This document shows, piece after piece, positions 1 to 8,812 of a stretch of DNA of 64,000 nt. The translations under genes and the position numbers were made by a program. The stretch's first letter is position 1, and the number at the start of each line of letters is the position of its first letter. The notes below the pieces were generated by a model, which saw nothing but the letters and a program-made list of their open reading frames with translations, was not told the origin of the DNA and did not search any database. Location of the stretch: the NCBI RefSeq assembly GCF_035989265.1, contig NZ_JAYKZX010000003.1:682001-746000 (forward strand), written 5' to 3'. The stretch is from Sphingobium sp. HWE2-09. GTDB lineage: Bacteria; Pseudomonadota; Alphaproteobacteria; Sphingomonadales; Sphingomonadaceae.

Positions 1-540
1 CGCCTGGCCGCCGCTTGGGGCAAGGCAGGCGACGCCGCGCGCGCCGCGCAGGTGGTGCAATTATTCCTCACGCAAAACCCCAACGATATCGAAGCACAGC
101 GTCTGGCCGCCGGTATTGCCGCGCAAGCGCAGGACTGGCGCGGCGCGCTACGCCTGTTGCGCGCGGTGCAGGCGCAGGTCGGCGACAATGACGCCCTGTT
201 GATGGCGGACCTCGCCCGCGCTTCGCTCGAAACCGGCGACCGCACTGCCGCCCGCGCCTACGCCGCCCATGCCTATCGCCTGATGCCCGCCAATCCCCTG
301 ACCGCCGACATGTTCGGCTGGGTGCTGATGAAGACGGGAGAAAAGGGACCGGTTGCTGTCGACCTGCTGGAAAAAGCCGTCGCATTGGCCCCGAATGTCC
401 CGGCACTACACATGCATCTGGGGCAAGCCTATGCGGCGGCGGGGCGCAAGGACGACGCGAAACTGGCGCTGGGCCGCGCGGCGGCCGTGCCGGGCTTTGC
501 CGGTCGAAAGGAAGCGCTCGACACCTTGGCCGCCCTGTAA
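1..540 (+). CDS. TPR-repeat protein, C-terminal part (5' truncated by window edge)
   Basis: The reading frame is open from base 1 and ends at TAA 538-540, so only the last 179 residues are present; the internal GTG at 52 is not a convincing start. The visible protein is Ala/Leu-rich with helix-turn-helix 34-residue repeats (for example the segment with GWVLMKTG and the one with HLGQAYAAAGRKDDA), which is the tetratricopeptide pattern. Such long TPR proteins in sphingomonads often belong to exopolysaccharide or PEP-CTERM export systems (PrsT type); a PEP-CTERM-like protein lies at 42664-43764, but no exosortase gene is visible here, so that link is inference. Function is a scaffold for protein interaction. 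Confidence 0.75.
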   Translation, partial: RLAAAWGKAGDAARAAQVVQLFLTQNPNDIEAQRLAAGIAAQAQDWRGALRLLRAVQAQVGDNDALLMADLARASLETGDRTAARAYAAHAYRLMPANPLTADMFGWVLMKTGEKGPVAVDLLEKAVALAPNVPALHMHLGQAYAAAGRKDDAKLALGRAAAVPGFAGRKEALDTLAAL

Positions 541-548
541 CGCACGCC

Positions 549-614
549 GTGTTCCCGCGCAGGCGGGAAGCCAGTCCCGCCGTTTCAACTGGGTTCCCGC
601 CTGCGCGGGAAAAC
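549..614. repeat. paired palindromic intergenic repeat (family A)
   Basis: Two copies of the element built on GTTCCCGC...GCGGGAAC face each other (549-575 and about 588-614). Each copy is itself a short hairpin. The same element recurs at 659-684, 15941-15967, 22486-22550, 29458-29520 and 55081-55125. It may act as a transcript 3' structure between genes. Confidence 0.8.
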
Positions 615-658
615 GGCTGGTTTGCAATCCTGACTCGATGATATCATCACATGGCACG

Positions 659-684
659 TGTTCTCACGCAGGCGGGAACCCAGT
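659..684. repeat. palindromic intergenic repeat (family A), single copy
   Basis: A slightly degenerate family A element (TTCTCACGCAGGCGGGAACC) followed by the usual CAGT tail, in the gap before the GntR gene. Confidence 0.7.
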
Positions 685-738
685 TCAGAGCAGCCGTCCG
701 AACCAACCCTTACTGCAACACACTCAGCCCAAAAATAC

Positions 739-1083
739 TCAAACCTTCACCAGATCCAGATCGTCCAGCCTGATCCCCAGCCGCTTGATCTGTGCGGCGA
801 CCGGCGGCCACACGCTGTCCATGAAGCGTTCCCGCTCCGCGTCGCGCAATCGCCGCGTCGCGCCATCGGCGACGAACATGCCGACGCCGCGCTTCACCAC
901 GACCAGACTGTCATCCTGGAAACTCTGATAGGCTTTGGCGACGGTCAAGGGATTGGCCCCCTGCGTCGCGGCAAAGGCGCGGACCGAAGGCAGCATGTCG
1001 CCGTCCCTATAGTCGCCATCCAATATGGACGCGGCGATAATCTCACGCAGGCGGAGGTAAACGGGTTTGGAGTCTTCAGCCAT
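739..1083 (-). CDS. GntR-family transcriptional regulator, YtrA type
   Basis: This 114-residue protein has the GntR winged helix (about residues 8-75: YLRLREIIAASILDGDY, then DMLPSVRAFAATQGANPLTVAKAY and the wing with VVVKRGVGMFV). The short tail has no FCD or UTRA ligand domain, which places it in the YtrA subfamily. Those regulators usually repress a neighbouring ABC transporter, but none is adjacent; the closest co-oriented gene is the nitroreductase 71 bp upstream. Autoregulation is likely from family behaviour, but the target is unknown. Confidence 0.85.
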   Translation of the reverse strand: MAEDSKPVYLRLREIIAASILDGDYRDGDMLPSVRAFAATQGANPLTVAKAYQSFQDDSLVVVKRGVGMFVADGATRRLRDAERERFMDSVWPPVAAQIKRLGIRLDDLDLVKV

Positions 1084-1154
1084 AGTGCATCAGTGCCATA
1101 ATACAGCCACGCGCGTCAAGTCCAGATATTACGTTTGTGTATTTTTCCGCGCAA

Positions 1155-1733
1155 CTATCTATCCCAATTGGATACGATAGCGTCATAATCCGGCCGCGGT
1201 CGCTCCTCTTGGGCCTTGCCCGGCGTGCCGATGAACACGAACCCCGCGATCGTCTGTCCCTCATCGCCGAAAGCGTCTCGAACATCCGCATTATAGGTCG
1301 GCCATCCGGTCAGCCAACCGCCCGCAAAACCCAGCGCATGGGTGGCATGCAGCATATTCATAATCGCCGCGCCGACCGAAAGTTCCTGTTCCCACACCGG
1401 GATCTTGCTACCTGCGACCGGCGCGGACAGGGCGACCACCAAAGTCGGCGCCTGGTGCGCGAACTGGTGCATCGCCTCGATCTCCAGCCGCCCGGCGTCC
1501 GGCTTCTCCTTGCGATAGGCCGCCTCCAGCAAGTCCGCGAGCGCCGCGCGCTTTGCCTGCGGCACGGTCACGAACCGCCACGGCGCTAGCTTGCCATGAT
1601 CAGGCGTGCGCAGCGCCACCTCCAATATCTGGCGCAATTGCGCGTCGTCCGGGCCGGGCGCGATCAGGTCGCGGGGCTTACCGGAACGGCGTGTCTGGAG
1701 CAGGGCGAGCGGGGAGGAGAGATCGTTGAACAT
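1155..1733 (-). CDS. nitroreductase family protein (YdjA-like)
   Basis: The 192-residue protein matches the compact FMN-dependent nitroreductase fold. It has an N-terminal RRSGKPRDL segment for the FMN phosphate, the RTPDHGKLAPWRFV segment typical of YdjA-like members, and GWLTGWPTYNADVRDAFG near the C terminus. Members reduce nitro compounds, quinones or flavins with NAD(P)H as cytosolic dimers; the physiological substrate is not readable from sequence. It is followed on the same strand by the GntR gene and divergent from the POT transporter. Confidence 0.85.
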   Translation of the reverse strand: MFNDLSSPLALLQTRRSGKPRDLIAPGPDDAQLRQILEVALRTPDHGKLAPWRFVTVPQAKRAALADLLEAAYRKEKPDAGRLEIEAMHQFAHQAPTLVVALSAPVAGSKIPVWEQELSVGAAIMNMLHATHALGFAGGWLTGWPTYNADVRDAFGDEGQTIAGFVFIGTPGKAQEERPRPDYDAIVSNWDR

Positions 1734-1886
1734 CGCCGCGACAGATGGCGCGGCCTTCCCTTGTGCGCAAGGGCCGGAGCGCAGACATGCCGCGCTTTTG
1801 ACAGGACGATCCGATCCGCTCTAGGCTGCGTGCCATAAGCGGCCGCCGCACGGCAGGCCGGACACAAGATAAGCAAAGGGTGCCGA

Positions 1887-3410
1887 ATGGCGACTTCGGA
1901 CATGGTGACGGTCGAGGCAGGTAAGACCTGGCTCGGCCATCCGCGCGGGCTGTACCTGCTCTTTTTCGCGGAAATGTGGGAGCGTTTCTCCTATTACGGG
2001 ATGCGCGCCATCCTGATCTTCTACCTCACCAAACATTTCCTCTTCGGCGAGGATAAGGCGTATCTGCTCTACGGCGCCTATACCTCGCTGGTCTATATCA
2101 CCCCGGTCATCGGCGGCTATCTGGCCGATCGGTTCCTGGGGCCGCGCAAGGCGGTGCTGGTCGGCGGCGTGTTCATCGCCATCGGCCATTTCCTGATCGC
2201 CATCACCGAAGGACCGGGCGGGCAAGACCCGCTCTTCCTCAACGGCTTCTACTTCGCGCTCGCCTCCATCATCGTGGGCACCGGCTTCCTCAAGGCCAAT
2301 ATCTCCGTGCTGGTGGGCGAACTCTACGCCCGCGACGACCATCGCCGCGATCCGGCCTTCTCCATCTTCTACATGGGCATCAACATGGGCGGGATGCTCG
2401 GCCCCATCGTCTGCGGCCTGCTCGGTGAGCTCTGGGGCTGGAGCTGGGGCTTCGGCGCAGCGGGCGTCGGCATGCTCGCGGGCCTCGTCATGTTCGTGTG
2501 GCTCAAACCTTGGCTGCTCGGCAAGGGCGAACCACCAGCGCCGCAGATATTGCGTCAGCGCACCGCGACCGGCCTTAGCCAGGAATGGACCATCTATCTG
2601 GCCGCCGCGCTGGGCGTCGCCGCCAGCTGGCTGGTGATCCGCTATGCCGAACTGCTGGGCTATGCGTTGCTCGGCTTCTCCGCGCTGACGGTGGTTTACA
2701 TATTATGGCGCACGGTCGGCACATTGGGGAAGATCGACCGCGACCGCATGTTCGCCGCGCTGTTCCTGATCGCGCTCAACCCGCTCTTCTGGGGGCTGTT
2801 CGAACAGACCGGATCGTCGCTCAACATCTTCACCGACCGCAATGTCGATCGCAACATGCTGGGGTGGGAGGTGCCTGCCTCCCTGTTCCAGTCGGTCAAT
2901 TCGGTCTTCATCATCCTGCTCGCCCCGCTCTTCGCCGTGCTGTGGACCTTCCTCGACAAGCGCCGCCTGGAGCCATCCTCGCCTGCGAAATTCGGCATCG
3001 GCCTGGTCCTGTGCGGCGCAGGCTTCCTCGTGCTGGTGGCAGGGGCCGCCATGGCGGGCGAGAACCTTACCCCCGTCCTCTTCGTCTTCCTCATCTACCT
3101 GCTTCACACAATGGCGGAACTTTGCTTCTCGCCGGTCGGCCTGTCCGCCATGACGCGCCTGTCGGTGTCGTCGATGGTGGGCCTCGTCATGGGCACCTGG
3201 TTCCTTGCCATGGCGGCGGGCAATTTCATCGCGGGCCTCATCGCCCGCGCCACCGGCAGCGGCGAAGCGGGCAATGTCGCTCAGGTGCTGGACGTCTATA
3301 GCCGCATCGGCTGGTTCGCGATCGTAGTGGGTGGGCTGGTCCTGCTCGTTTCCCCTTATATCAAACGATTAATGCATCTCGACCTGATCGGTGCGGAGGA
3401 AAAAGCATGA
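1887..3410 (+). CDS. POT-family proton-coupled oligopeptide transporter
   Basis: This 507-residue inner-membrane protein has about 14 hydrophobic segments and the POT/PTR2 signature ExxERFxYYG at residues 29-38 (EMWERFSYYG), which carries the proton-coupling residues. A second family motif, GTGFLKANISVLVG, lies in the fourth or fifth helix. The family imports di- and tripeptides with protons. Its stop overlaps the start of the first amidohydrolase by 4 bp, so the three genes to 6216 look like one operon for peptide uptake and processing. Confidence 0.93.
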   Translation: MATSDMVTVEAGKTWLGHPRGLYLLFFAEMWERFSYYGMRAILIFYLTKHFLFGEDKAYLLYGAYTSLVYITPVIGGYLADRFLGPRKAVLVGGVFIAIGHFLIAITEGPGGQDPLFLNGFYFALASIIVGTGFLKANISVLVGELYARDDHRRDPAFSIFYMGINMGGMLGPIVCGLLGELWGWSWGFGAAGVGMLAGLVMFVWLKPWLLGKGEPPAPQILRQRTATGLSQEWTIYLAAALGVAASWLVIRYAELLGYALLGFSALTVVYILWRTVGTLGKIDRDRMFAALFLIALNPLFWGLFEQTGSSLNIFTDRNVDRNMLGWEVPASLFQSVNSVFIILLAPLFAVLWTFLDKRRLEPSSPAKFGIGLVLCGAGFLVLVAGAAMAGENLTPVLFVFLIYLLHTMAELCFSPVGLSAMTRLSVSSMVGLVMGTWFLAMAAGNFIAGLIARATGSGEAGNVAQVLDVYSRIGWFAIVVGGLVLLVSPYIKRLMHLDLIGAEEKA

Positions 3411-4816
3411 CAAAACACGCACGCACGCTGCTGCTCGCGGCGCTGCTGACAGGGCTGGCCGGTCCCGTTGCGGCGAAAAAGGACAAGGAGACGCCTGCGC
3501 CTGCGCAAGGCCAGAATCAAGGCTCTTCGGCCGAACCGGAAAACCCCTATCCCTCCACCTACAAAGCCTATCCCGGCCGTCCCACCGTTATCCGCAACGC
3601 CACCATCTTCGACGGGGAAGGGGGCCGCATCGACAACGGCGTGGTCTTTCTCTCCGATGGCAAGGTGACGGCGATCGGCGGGCCGGACACGCCGATCCCT
3701 GCCGACATCACCGTGTTCGACGGCACCGGCAAATATGTGACGCCGGGCGTGATCGATATCCACAGCCATCTGGGCGACTATCCATCGCCGGGCGTGGAGG
3801 CGCTATCGGACGGTAACGAGGCTACCTCCGCGGTCACGCCCCATGTCTGGGCCGAACATAGCATCTGGCCGCAGGACGCGGGTTTCTCCCGCGCGCTCGC
3901 CAATGGCGGCGTCACTTCGCTCCAAATCCTGCCCGGTTCCGCCAACCTCTTCGGCGGCCGCAGCGTCACGCTGAAAAACGTGCCCGCCCGCACCATGCAG
4001 GGCATGAAATTCCCCGGCGCGCCCCAAGGCCTTAAAATGGCCTGCGGGGAAAATCCCAAGCGCGTCTATGGCAGCAAAGGCCGCGAACCCTCCACCCGCA
4101 TGGGCAATATGGCGGTCAACCGCCAGACCTGGATCAAGGCGCGCGAATATGAAAAGAAGCGCGCCGCCGGGAAGGACCAGACCCGCGACCTCGGCATGGA
4201 AACATTGGCCGACGTGCTGGAGGGCAAGATCATGGTCCACAACCATTGCTACCGCGCCGACGAAATGGCCAACGTCATCGATATGAGCAAGGAATTCGGC
4301 TACAAGGTCGCCGCCTTCCACCACGCGGTCGAAGCATACAAGATCGCCGACCTGCTGCGTGACAACGGCATTTGCGCGGCTTTGTGGGGCGACTGGTACG
4401 GCTTCAAGATGGAGGCCTATGACGGCATCAAGGAAAATATCCCGCTGGTCCACCGCGCGGGCGCGTGCGCCATCGTCCATAGCGACGATCAGGACGGCAT
4501 CCAGCGCCTGAACCAGGAAGCGGCCAAGGCGCTGGGCGCTGGCCGCCGCATGGGCATCGACATATCCGACGAAACGGCATGGACTTGGCTCGCCATCAAC
4601 CCCGCCCGCGCCATGGGCATCGCCGACCAGACCGGCAGCCTGAAAGTCGGCAAGATGGCCGATGTCGTCCTGTGGAACGGCAACCCGTTCAGCACCTACA
4701 CCAGGCCGGAAAAAGTCTGGATCGACGGCGCGCTCCTCTACGACAGCGCCAACCCGAAACTGCGGCCGGTGGTCGATTTCGAACTGGGCCAGATCGGCGC
4801 GGGAGACGTGAAATGA
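3407..4816 (+). CDS. exported amidohydrolase (imidazolonepropionase/prolidase-like), catalytic member of a pair
   Basis: The 469-residue protein begins with a Sec signal peptide (residues 1-23, cleavage after VAA) and so probably acts in the periplasm. The amidohydrolase metal motif is intact: PGVIDIHSHLG gives H119 and H121. Later metal or acid positions are visible as VHNHCYRADEM, AFHHAVEAY and IVHSDDQDG, followed by the C-terminal KVGKMADVVLWNGNPF typical of this superfamily. Related enzymes cleave dipeptides or cyclic amides. Its start overlaps the transporter stop (ATGA), and its stop overlaps the next amidohydrolase start in the same way, indicating translational coupling. Confidence 0.9.
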   Translation: MTKHARTLLLAALLTGLAGPVAAKKDKETPAPAQGQNQGSSAEPENPYPSTYKAYPGRPTVIRNATIFDGEGGRIDNGVVFLSDGKVTAIGGPDTPIPADITVFDGTGKYVTPGVIDIHSHLGDYPSPGVEALSDGNEATSAVTPHVWAEHSIWPQDAGFSRALANGGVTSLQILPGSANLFGGRSVTLKNVPARTMQGMKFPGAPQGLKMACGENPKRVYGSKGREPSTRMGNMAVNRQTWIKAREYEKKRAAGKDQTRDLGMETLADVLEGKIMVHNHCYRADEMANVIDMSKEFGYKVAAFHHAVEAYKIADLLRDNGICAALWGDWYGFKMEAYDGIKENIPLVHRAGACAIVHSDDQDGIQRLNQEAAKALGAGRRMGIDISDETAWTWLAINPARAMGIADQTGSLKVGKMADVVLWNGNPFSTYTRPEKVWIDGALLYDSANPKLRPVVDFELGQIGAGDVK

Positions 4817-6216
4817 GCAAGATCGCCCACAAAACACCGTTCGGTTCGAGCTTGTCGAGAACCATTGCAGGGCACAGTTCTCGACCGACGCTTCTCGACT
4901 TCGCTCGAAGCTGCTCGAACCGAACGGCTGTGATCATGCTGGCGCTCGCCACCACAACCCCAGCCCTGGCCCAATCCCTCGCCATCACCGGCGCAACCCT
5001 CGCCATCGGCGACGGCTCCGAACCCATCAAAAACGGCACCGTCGTCATCGCTGCGGGCAAGGTCGTGGCGGCAGGCGCAGGCGTCGCCATCCCCGCAGGC
5101 GTCAAGACCATCGACGCAGGCGGCAAATGGGTCACGCCCGGCATCGTTTCGGGCTTCTCGCGCGTGGGCCTCGCCGAAGTCCCGGCCGTCCGCGAAACCA
5201 ACGACACGCGCGCCGCCAAGTCGCCCTTCTCCGCCGCGATCGACGTGGCGCCCGTCATCAACCCGCTCGCCAACCCGATCGCGATCAGCCGCACCGCAGG
5301 CGTCACCCGCGCCGTCGTCGCCCCCGCGACCGCCGCCAGCATCTTCGCAGGGCAGGGCGCCGTGGTCGATCTCGGCGCAGACATGAACCCGATCACCAAG
5401 GCCCGCGCCTTCCAATATGTCGAAATGGGCGAAGCGGGCGCGGAGGAAGCGGGCGGCAGCCGCGCGGCGATGATCCTGACTTTCAAGATGATGCTCCGCG
5501 AAGCGCAGGACTATGCCAAAGCCCCCGCCAGCTATGACGGCCGCTCGAAGGATGCATTACTCAACCGTGTCGATGCCGAAGCCCTGGTCCCGGTCGTCAG
5601 CGGCACGATGCCGTTGATGGTCCATGCCGAAAGCGCGCGCGACATCCTCGCCGTGCTGGCCCTGCGCCAGGATTTCCCGGCGTTGAAGCTGATCCTGGCG
5701 GGCGCGACCGAAGGCTGGATGGTTGCCGCACAGATCGCCGCGGCCAAGGTGCCGGTCATCACCGCTGGGCTGGAAGACCTGCCCTCCAGCTTCGAAAAAC
5801 TCGCCGCAACGCAAAGCAATGTCGGCCGCATGGTGAAGGCAGGCGTCAGCGTCTCCATGGGGATGCTCACCGGCGACGACGCCCTGCAACTGCGCGCCGC
5901 GACCCAGCAGGCGGGCAATATGGTCGCGCTTCTAAAAGTGCCCGGCGCGACCGGCCTCAGCTGGGGCCAGGCGCTTCGCACCATCACCGCCGCTCCCGCC
6001 GAAGCGATGGGCCTTGGCGACCGCATCGGATCGCTCAAGGCCGGCAAGGCGGGCGACGTGGTGATCTGGGACGGCGACCCCCTGGAAATGACCTCCGCCC
6101 CGATCGCCGTCTGGATCGACGGCATCGCCCAACCCTTGGACGACCGCCAGACCAAACTCCGCGACCGCTACGCCACCCCGCAGGAAGGCGCGCTGCCCAA
6201 GGCCTATGAATGGTAA
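4813..6216 (+). CDS. amidohydrolase-family protein lacking the HxH metal motif; repeat inserted in signal-peptide region
   Basis: The 467-residue protein is paralogous to its upstream neighbour and ends with the same superfamily tail (LKAGKAGDVVIWDGDPLEM). Where active enzymes carry the HxH motif after TPG, it reads TPGIVSGFSRVGL, so the metal ligands are missing and it may be a non-catalytic partner. The start at 4813 overlaps the upstream stop. Bases 4837-4927 are a family D palindromic repeat that is translated in frame and separates MSKIAHK from the hydrophobic core IMLALATTTPALAQ; removing it would restore a normal signal peptide. An internal ATG at 4936 could serve as an alternative start. 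Confidence 0.85.
   Translation: MSKIAHKTPFGSSLSRTIAGHSSRPTLLDFARSCSNRTAVIMLALATTTPALAQSLAITGATLAIGDGSEPIKNGTVVIAAGKVVAAGAGVAIPAGVKTIDAGGKWVTPGIVSGFSRVGLAEVPAVRETNDTRAAKSPFSAAIDVAPVINPLANPIAISRTAGVTRAVVAPATAASIFAGQGAVVDLGADMNPITKARAFQYVEMGEAGAEEAGGSRAAMILTFKMMLREAQDYAKAPASYDGRSKDALLNRVDAEALVPVVSGTMPLMVHAESARDILAVLALRQDFPALKLILAGATEGWMVAAQIAAAKVPVITAGLEDLPSSFEKLAATQSNVGRMVKAGVSVSMGMLTGDDALQLRAATQQAGNMVALLKVPGATGLSWGQALRTITAAPAEAMGLGDRIGSLKAGKAGDVVIWDGDPLEMTSAPIAVWIDGIAQPLDDRQTKLRDRYATPQEGALPKAYEW
4837..4927. repeat. family D palindromic repeat inside a coding sequence
   Basis: The left arm CCGTTCGGTTCGAGC-TTGTCGAGAACC (4837-4863) and right arm ending CTCGAACCGAACGG (to 4927) match the intergenic element at 40444-40507. 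The copy here has a longer, diverged centre and sits inside the second amidohydrolase frame without breaking it. Confidence 0.8.
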
Positions 6217-6220
6217 AAGG

Positions 6221-6250
6221 GAAGGGGGGCTTCGGCCCCCTTGTCTTTGG
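6221..6250 (+). terminator. rho-independent terminator of the peptide/amidohydrolase operon
   Basis: Just after the stop there is a GGGGGC stem, TTCG tetraloop and GCCCCC, followed by a T-rich run (TTGTCTTT). This is a canonical intrinsic terminator. Confidence 0.8.
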
Positions 6251-6298
6251 GCATGAGAGAAATTGCCGGTCAAAAGCGGCGACCCAAAATCTGAGCGG

Positions 6299-6350
6299 CC
6301 CCTCCTTCTCCCCTCCCTGTAAGGGAGGGGCCGGGGGTGGGTGCGCCACA
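6299..6350. repeat. family E intergenic repeat
   Basis: A CCCTCCCTGTAAGGGAGGGG hairpin followed by CCGGGGGTGGGTGCGCC. A related copy lies at 42463-42507. Confidence 0.65.
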
Positions 6351-6543
6351 AAGCGGCGCTCTGCCGCTTCGCTTCGCGCATGCCCGCTTGGAAGAGCAGG
6401 GCTTATGCTTCGCTTCCGCCCCTACACGTTACCCGGTAGCGAACAGACTTGCTGAAAGCTATCGCGCCCGAAATGATCAATGTTGGTTGCTCCGAAAGCA
6501 TTTAACGGAGATGTGCAAAATCAATACTAAGACACAGCGGATA

Positions 6544-6777
6544 TTATTCCATTTTTCTTAGCAAAAAATGTCTAAAAAAATGGCATATTATAACAATTAC
6601 TCCAAATGTAATAAATAATATTCCAATCCAGAGAAGAAGTATTATATCATTGTATCTTGATAAAGTATATGACCCTATCAAAAATGAAAACAATGAAGAA
6701 AATATCCATCTATTATTAAAGCAAATTATTATCGCTGATATTCCGATGGCCCAGAGAAATATTAAGAAAAATGCCAT
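6544..6777 (-). CDS. small hydrophobic protein in AT-rich island (doubtful gene)
   Basis: From an ATG at 6777 the frame encodes about 77 residues with three hydrophobic segments (MAFFLIFLWAIGISAIIICF, then WIFSSLFSFLIG, and ILLLWIGILFITFGVIVIICHF) and a charged end. The DNA is strongly AT-rich, unlike every neighbour, with codon use foreign to the rest of the window. AT-rich DNA readily gives hydrophobic frames by chance, and I do not recognise a family, so this may be a recently acquired membrane peptide or no gene at all. Confidence 0.35.
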   Translation of the reverse strand: MAFFLIFLWAIGISAIIICFNNRWIFSSLFSFLIGSYTLSRYNDIILLLWIGILFITFGVIVIICHFFRHFLLRKME

Positions 6778-6834
6778 TTTTGCGTCCTTGTAGCTACTGG
6801 CTTCAGCGCTAAGGCGCGTACGTGACATCATATA

Positions 6835-7190
6835 TCACGGCTGATTTCGATCAACCGGATATAGAAAGCAGACAGTCCTTTCGTTATTCCTTCACCCCGA
6901 AGGCGGCTGCAGGCCAACGCGGAAACCCATCTCCCAACCGGCCTACACGGCGCAAGGGCTGAATATGGTTCTCGAAACACGGCAGGTGACTCATTGTCGA
7001 TTACACAGGGCCGACACGGCGGAAATGGAGCCCCCACTTCTCACCGGATCTGTCCTACACGCCACGATCCTGCTAGATGAAACACGGCTCTTGCACATCG
7101 TCCGACCCGCTCTGCGCAGCGTAACGAAATGTCCCACATCGGCATCAAAATGTCGCGATCGGCAGGAAATATGCGAAGTTAAGCGCGACA
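6835..7190. other. intergenic stretch without a supportable gene
   Basis: Together with the AT-rich part just before it, this leaves almost 1 kb without a solid gene between 6216 and 7195. Small frames on both strands (for example 6965-7237 +) have no coding character. It may be decayed foreign DNA. Confidence 0.5.
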
Positions 7191-7194
7191 AATC

Positions 7195-7665
7195 CTATTT
7201 GTCGGTCGCGCCCCAGATATCGCTGGCCTTCACATAACCGCGCTGCCCCTTCGCGTCGAAGGTGCACCAGCCGCCCGAGCAATCGCCCAGCCGTCCCACC
7301 ACGCCACGTTCCGCGCGGAACAGCGCCCGCGCGCCATCGCCTGGCGATTCGCGCAACGGTGCCACGTCGGCCCTGACGATCGCAGTCGGCGTATCGCTCA
7401 GCAGCCGGACATGCATCCATCCCTGTGCGCCGTCGGGGTCTTCCACCTTGCGCCACAGGCCCAGCACCTGCACCACCTTGACCGGCAAATCCCGGCGGCG
7501 ATAGATCCAATTGGACGGGTAATCCAGGCTCGGCCCCACGCGCATCCGTGCTTCGTCATGCGACAGCGACGCCCAATAGGGGACCGGCTTGCCCGGCGCG
7601 GCCAGCGCTGCGCCTGCCGCTACCACGGCGCCAATCACGCCCGCACCCAGCATAAGGCGCTTCAT
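7195..7665 (-). CDS. exported SH3-domain protein
   Basis: The frame extends upstream, but ATG 7665 gives a clean signal peptide (MKRLMLGAGVIGAVVAAGAALA) and a 156-residue protein. Two bacterial SH3-like modules follow: one around MRVGPSLDYPSNWIYRRRDLPVKVVQVLGLWRKV with GWMH, the second around VRADVAPLRESPGDGARALFRAERGVVGRLG with GWCTF and GYVKASDIWG. Such domains usually bind peptidoglycan or periplasmic partners. It is divergently transcribed from the dehydrogenase at 7796. Confidence 0.85.
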   Translation of the reverse strand: MKRLMLGAGVIGAVVAAGAALAAPGKPVPYWASLSHDEARMRVGPSLDYPSNWIYRRRDLPVKVVQVLGLWRKVEDPDGAQGWMHVRLLSDTPTAIVRADVAPLRESPGDGARALFRAERGVVGRLGDCSGGWCTFDAKGQRGYVKASDIWGATDK

Positions 7666-7795
7666 GTTCGATCCATTCCCAAAGTCACCCATGGTCATTC
7701 CATACGCCCGGCCGGGCCGCCGCGACAAGCGCTGATCGCGCCATCCGTCCATATCCGCTTGACCGGGGCCGCGGGCGGGAATAGCGGCTTGATCC

Positions 7796-8807
7796 ATGGC
7801 CCAGAGACCGCGCAAGACTCCACCGCGTCCCGCCAAGCCGCGCGTCATCGTCACGCGCCGCTTGCCGCCCAATGTGGAGGCGCGCATGGCCGAATTGTTC
7901 GACGCCAGTTTCAACATCGGCGACGTCGCGATGAACCGCACCGAACTCGCCCGCGCCATGGCCCAGTGCGACGTGCTGGTCCCCTGCATCAGCGACCCGA
8001 TCGACGCCGCTTTGATCGAAGGGGCGTCGGACCGCCTGCAACTCATCGCCAGCTTCGGCAGCGGCGTCGATCATATCGACCTGACCGCCGCGCGCGCCAA
8101 GGGGATCATCGTCACCAACACGCCCGGCGTCCTGACGGAGGATACCGCGGACATGACGATGGCGCTGATCCTGTCCGTCCCCCGCCGCCTGGCGGAGGGG
8201 GAAGCTGGTACGATCGGGCGAATGGCGCGGCTGGAGTCCCTCGGGCATGCTCGGCCACCGCATCGGCGGCAAGAAGCTGGGGATCATCGGCATGGGCCGC
8301 ATCGGCCGCGCCGTCGCCCGCCGCGCCCGCGCCTTCGGCCTGTCGATCGCCTATCACAATCGCCACCGCCTGCCTTTCGAAGTGGAGCAGGAACTGGAAG
8401 CGGAATGGCATGGCGATCATGACGCGTTGCTGGCGGCCAGCGACATCGTGTCGATCCACTGCCCGTTGAACGCCGACAGCCGTGGCCTGATCGACGCGCG
8501 CCGGATCGCGCTGATGCCGCCCCATGCCTATCTGATCAACACGTCGCGGGCGGAAATCACCGACGAACAGGCGCTGATCGCCGCGCTGGACGAAGGGCGG
8601 ATCGCAGGGGCGGGGTTCGACGTCTATACCCACGAACCGGCGGTCGACGCGCGGCTGCTGGCGTTGCCCAATGTCGTGCTGTTGCCACATATGGGATCGG
8701 CGACGTTCGAAGGCCGGGACGCGACCGGCGCGCGCGTTATCGCCAACATCCGCACCTGGGTCGATGGCCACCGCCCGCCCAACCAGGTGCTGGAAGGCTG
8801 GGTCTAG
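7796..8807 (+). pseudogene. D-2-hydroxyacid dehydrogenase (glyoxylate/hydroxypyruvate reductase type), frameshifted as sequenced
   Basis: The N-terminal part is read in one frame to RRLAEGE near 8200 and the rest in another, from the KLVRSGEWRGWSPSGMLGHRIGG segment to the stop. Joining the frames restores a normal protein of about 337 residues. It has the Rossmann motif GIIGMGRIG, the conserved NTSR and GFDVYTHEP segments, and the catalytic His region LLPHMGSATFEGR. The family reduces 2-ketoacids such as glyoxylate or hydroxypyruvate with NAD(P)H. The break lies at GAGGGGGAAGCTG (8195-8207), where one extra G or two missing A would explain it. No other decay is seen, so a sequencing or assembly indel is as likely as a real mutation. 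Confidence 0.8.
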
Positions 8808-8812
8808 TCCGG

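Noticed and set aside
6965..7237. 90-residue plus ORF in the gap before the SH3 gene
   Set aside because: No ribosome site, no domain, and it overlaps the end of the SH3 gene.
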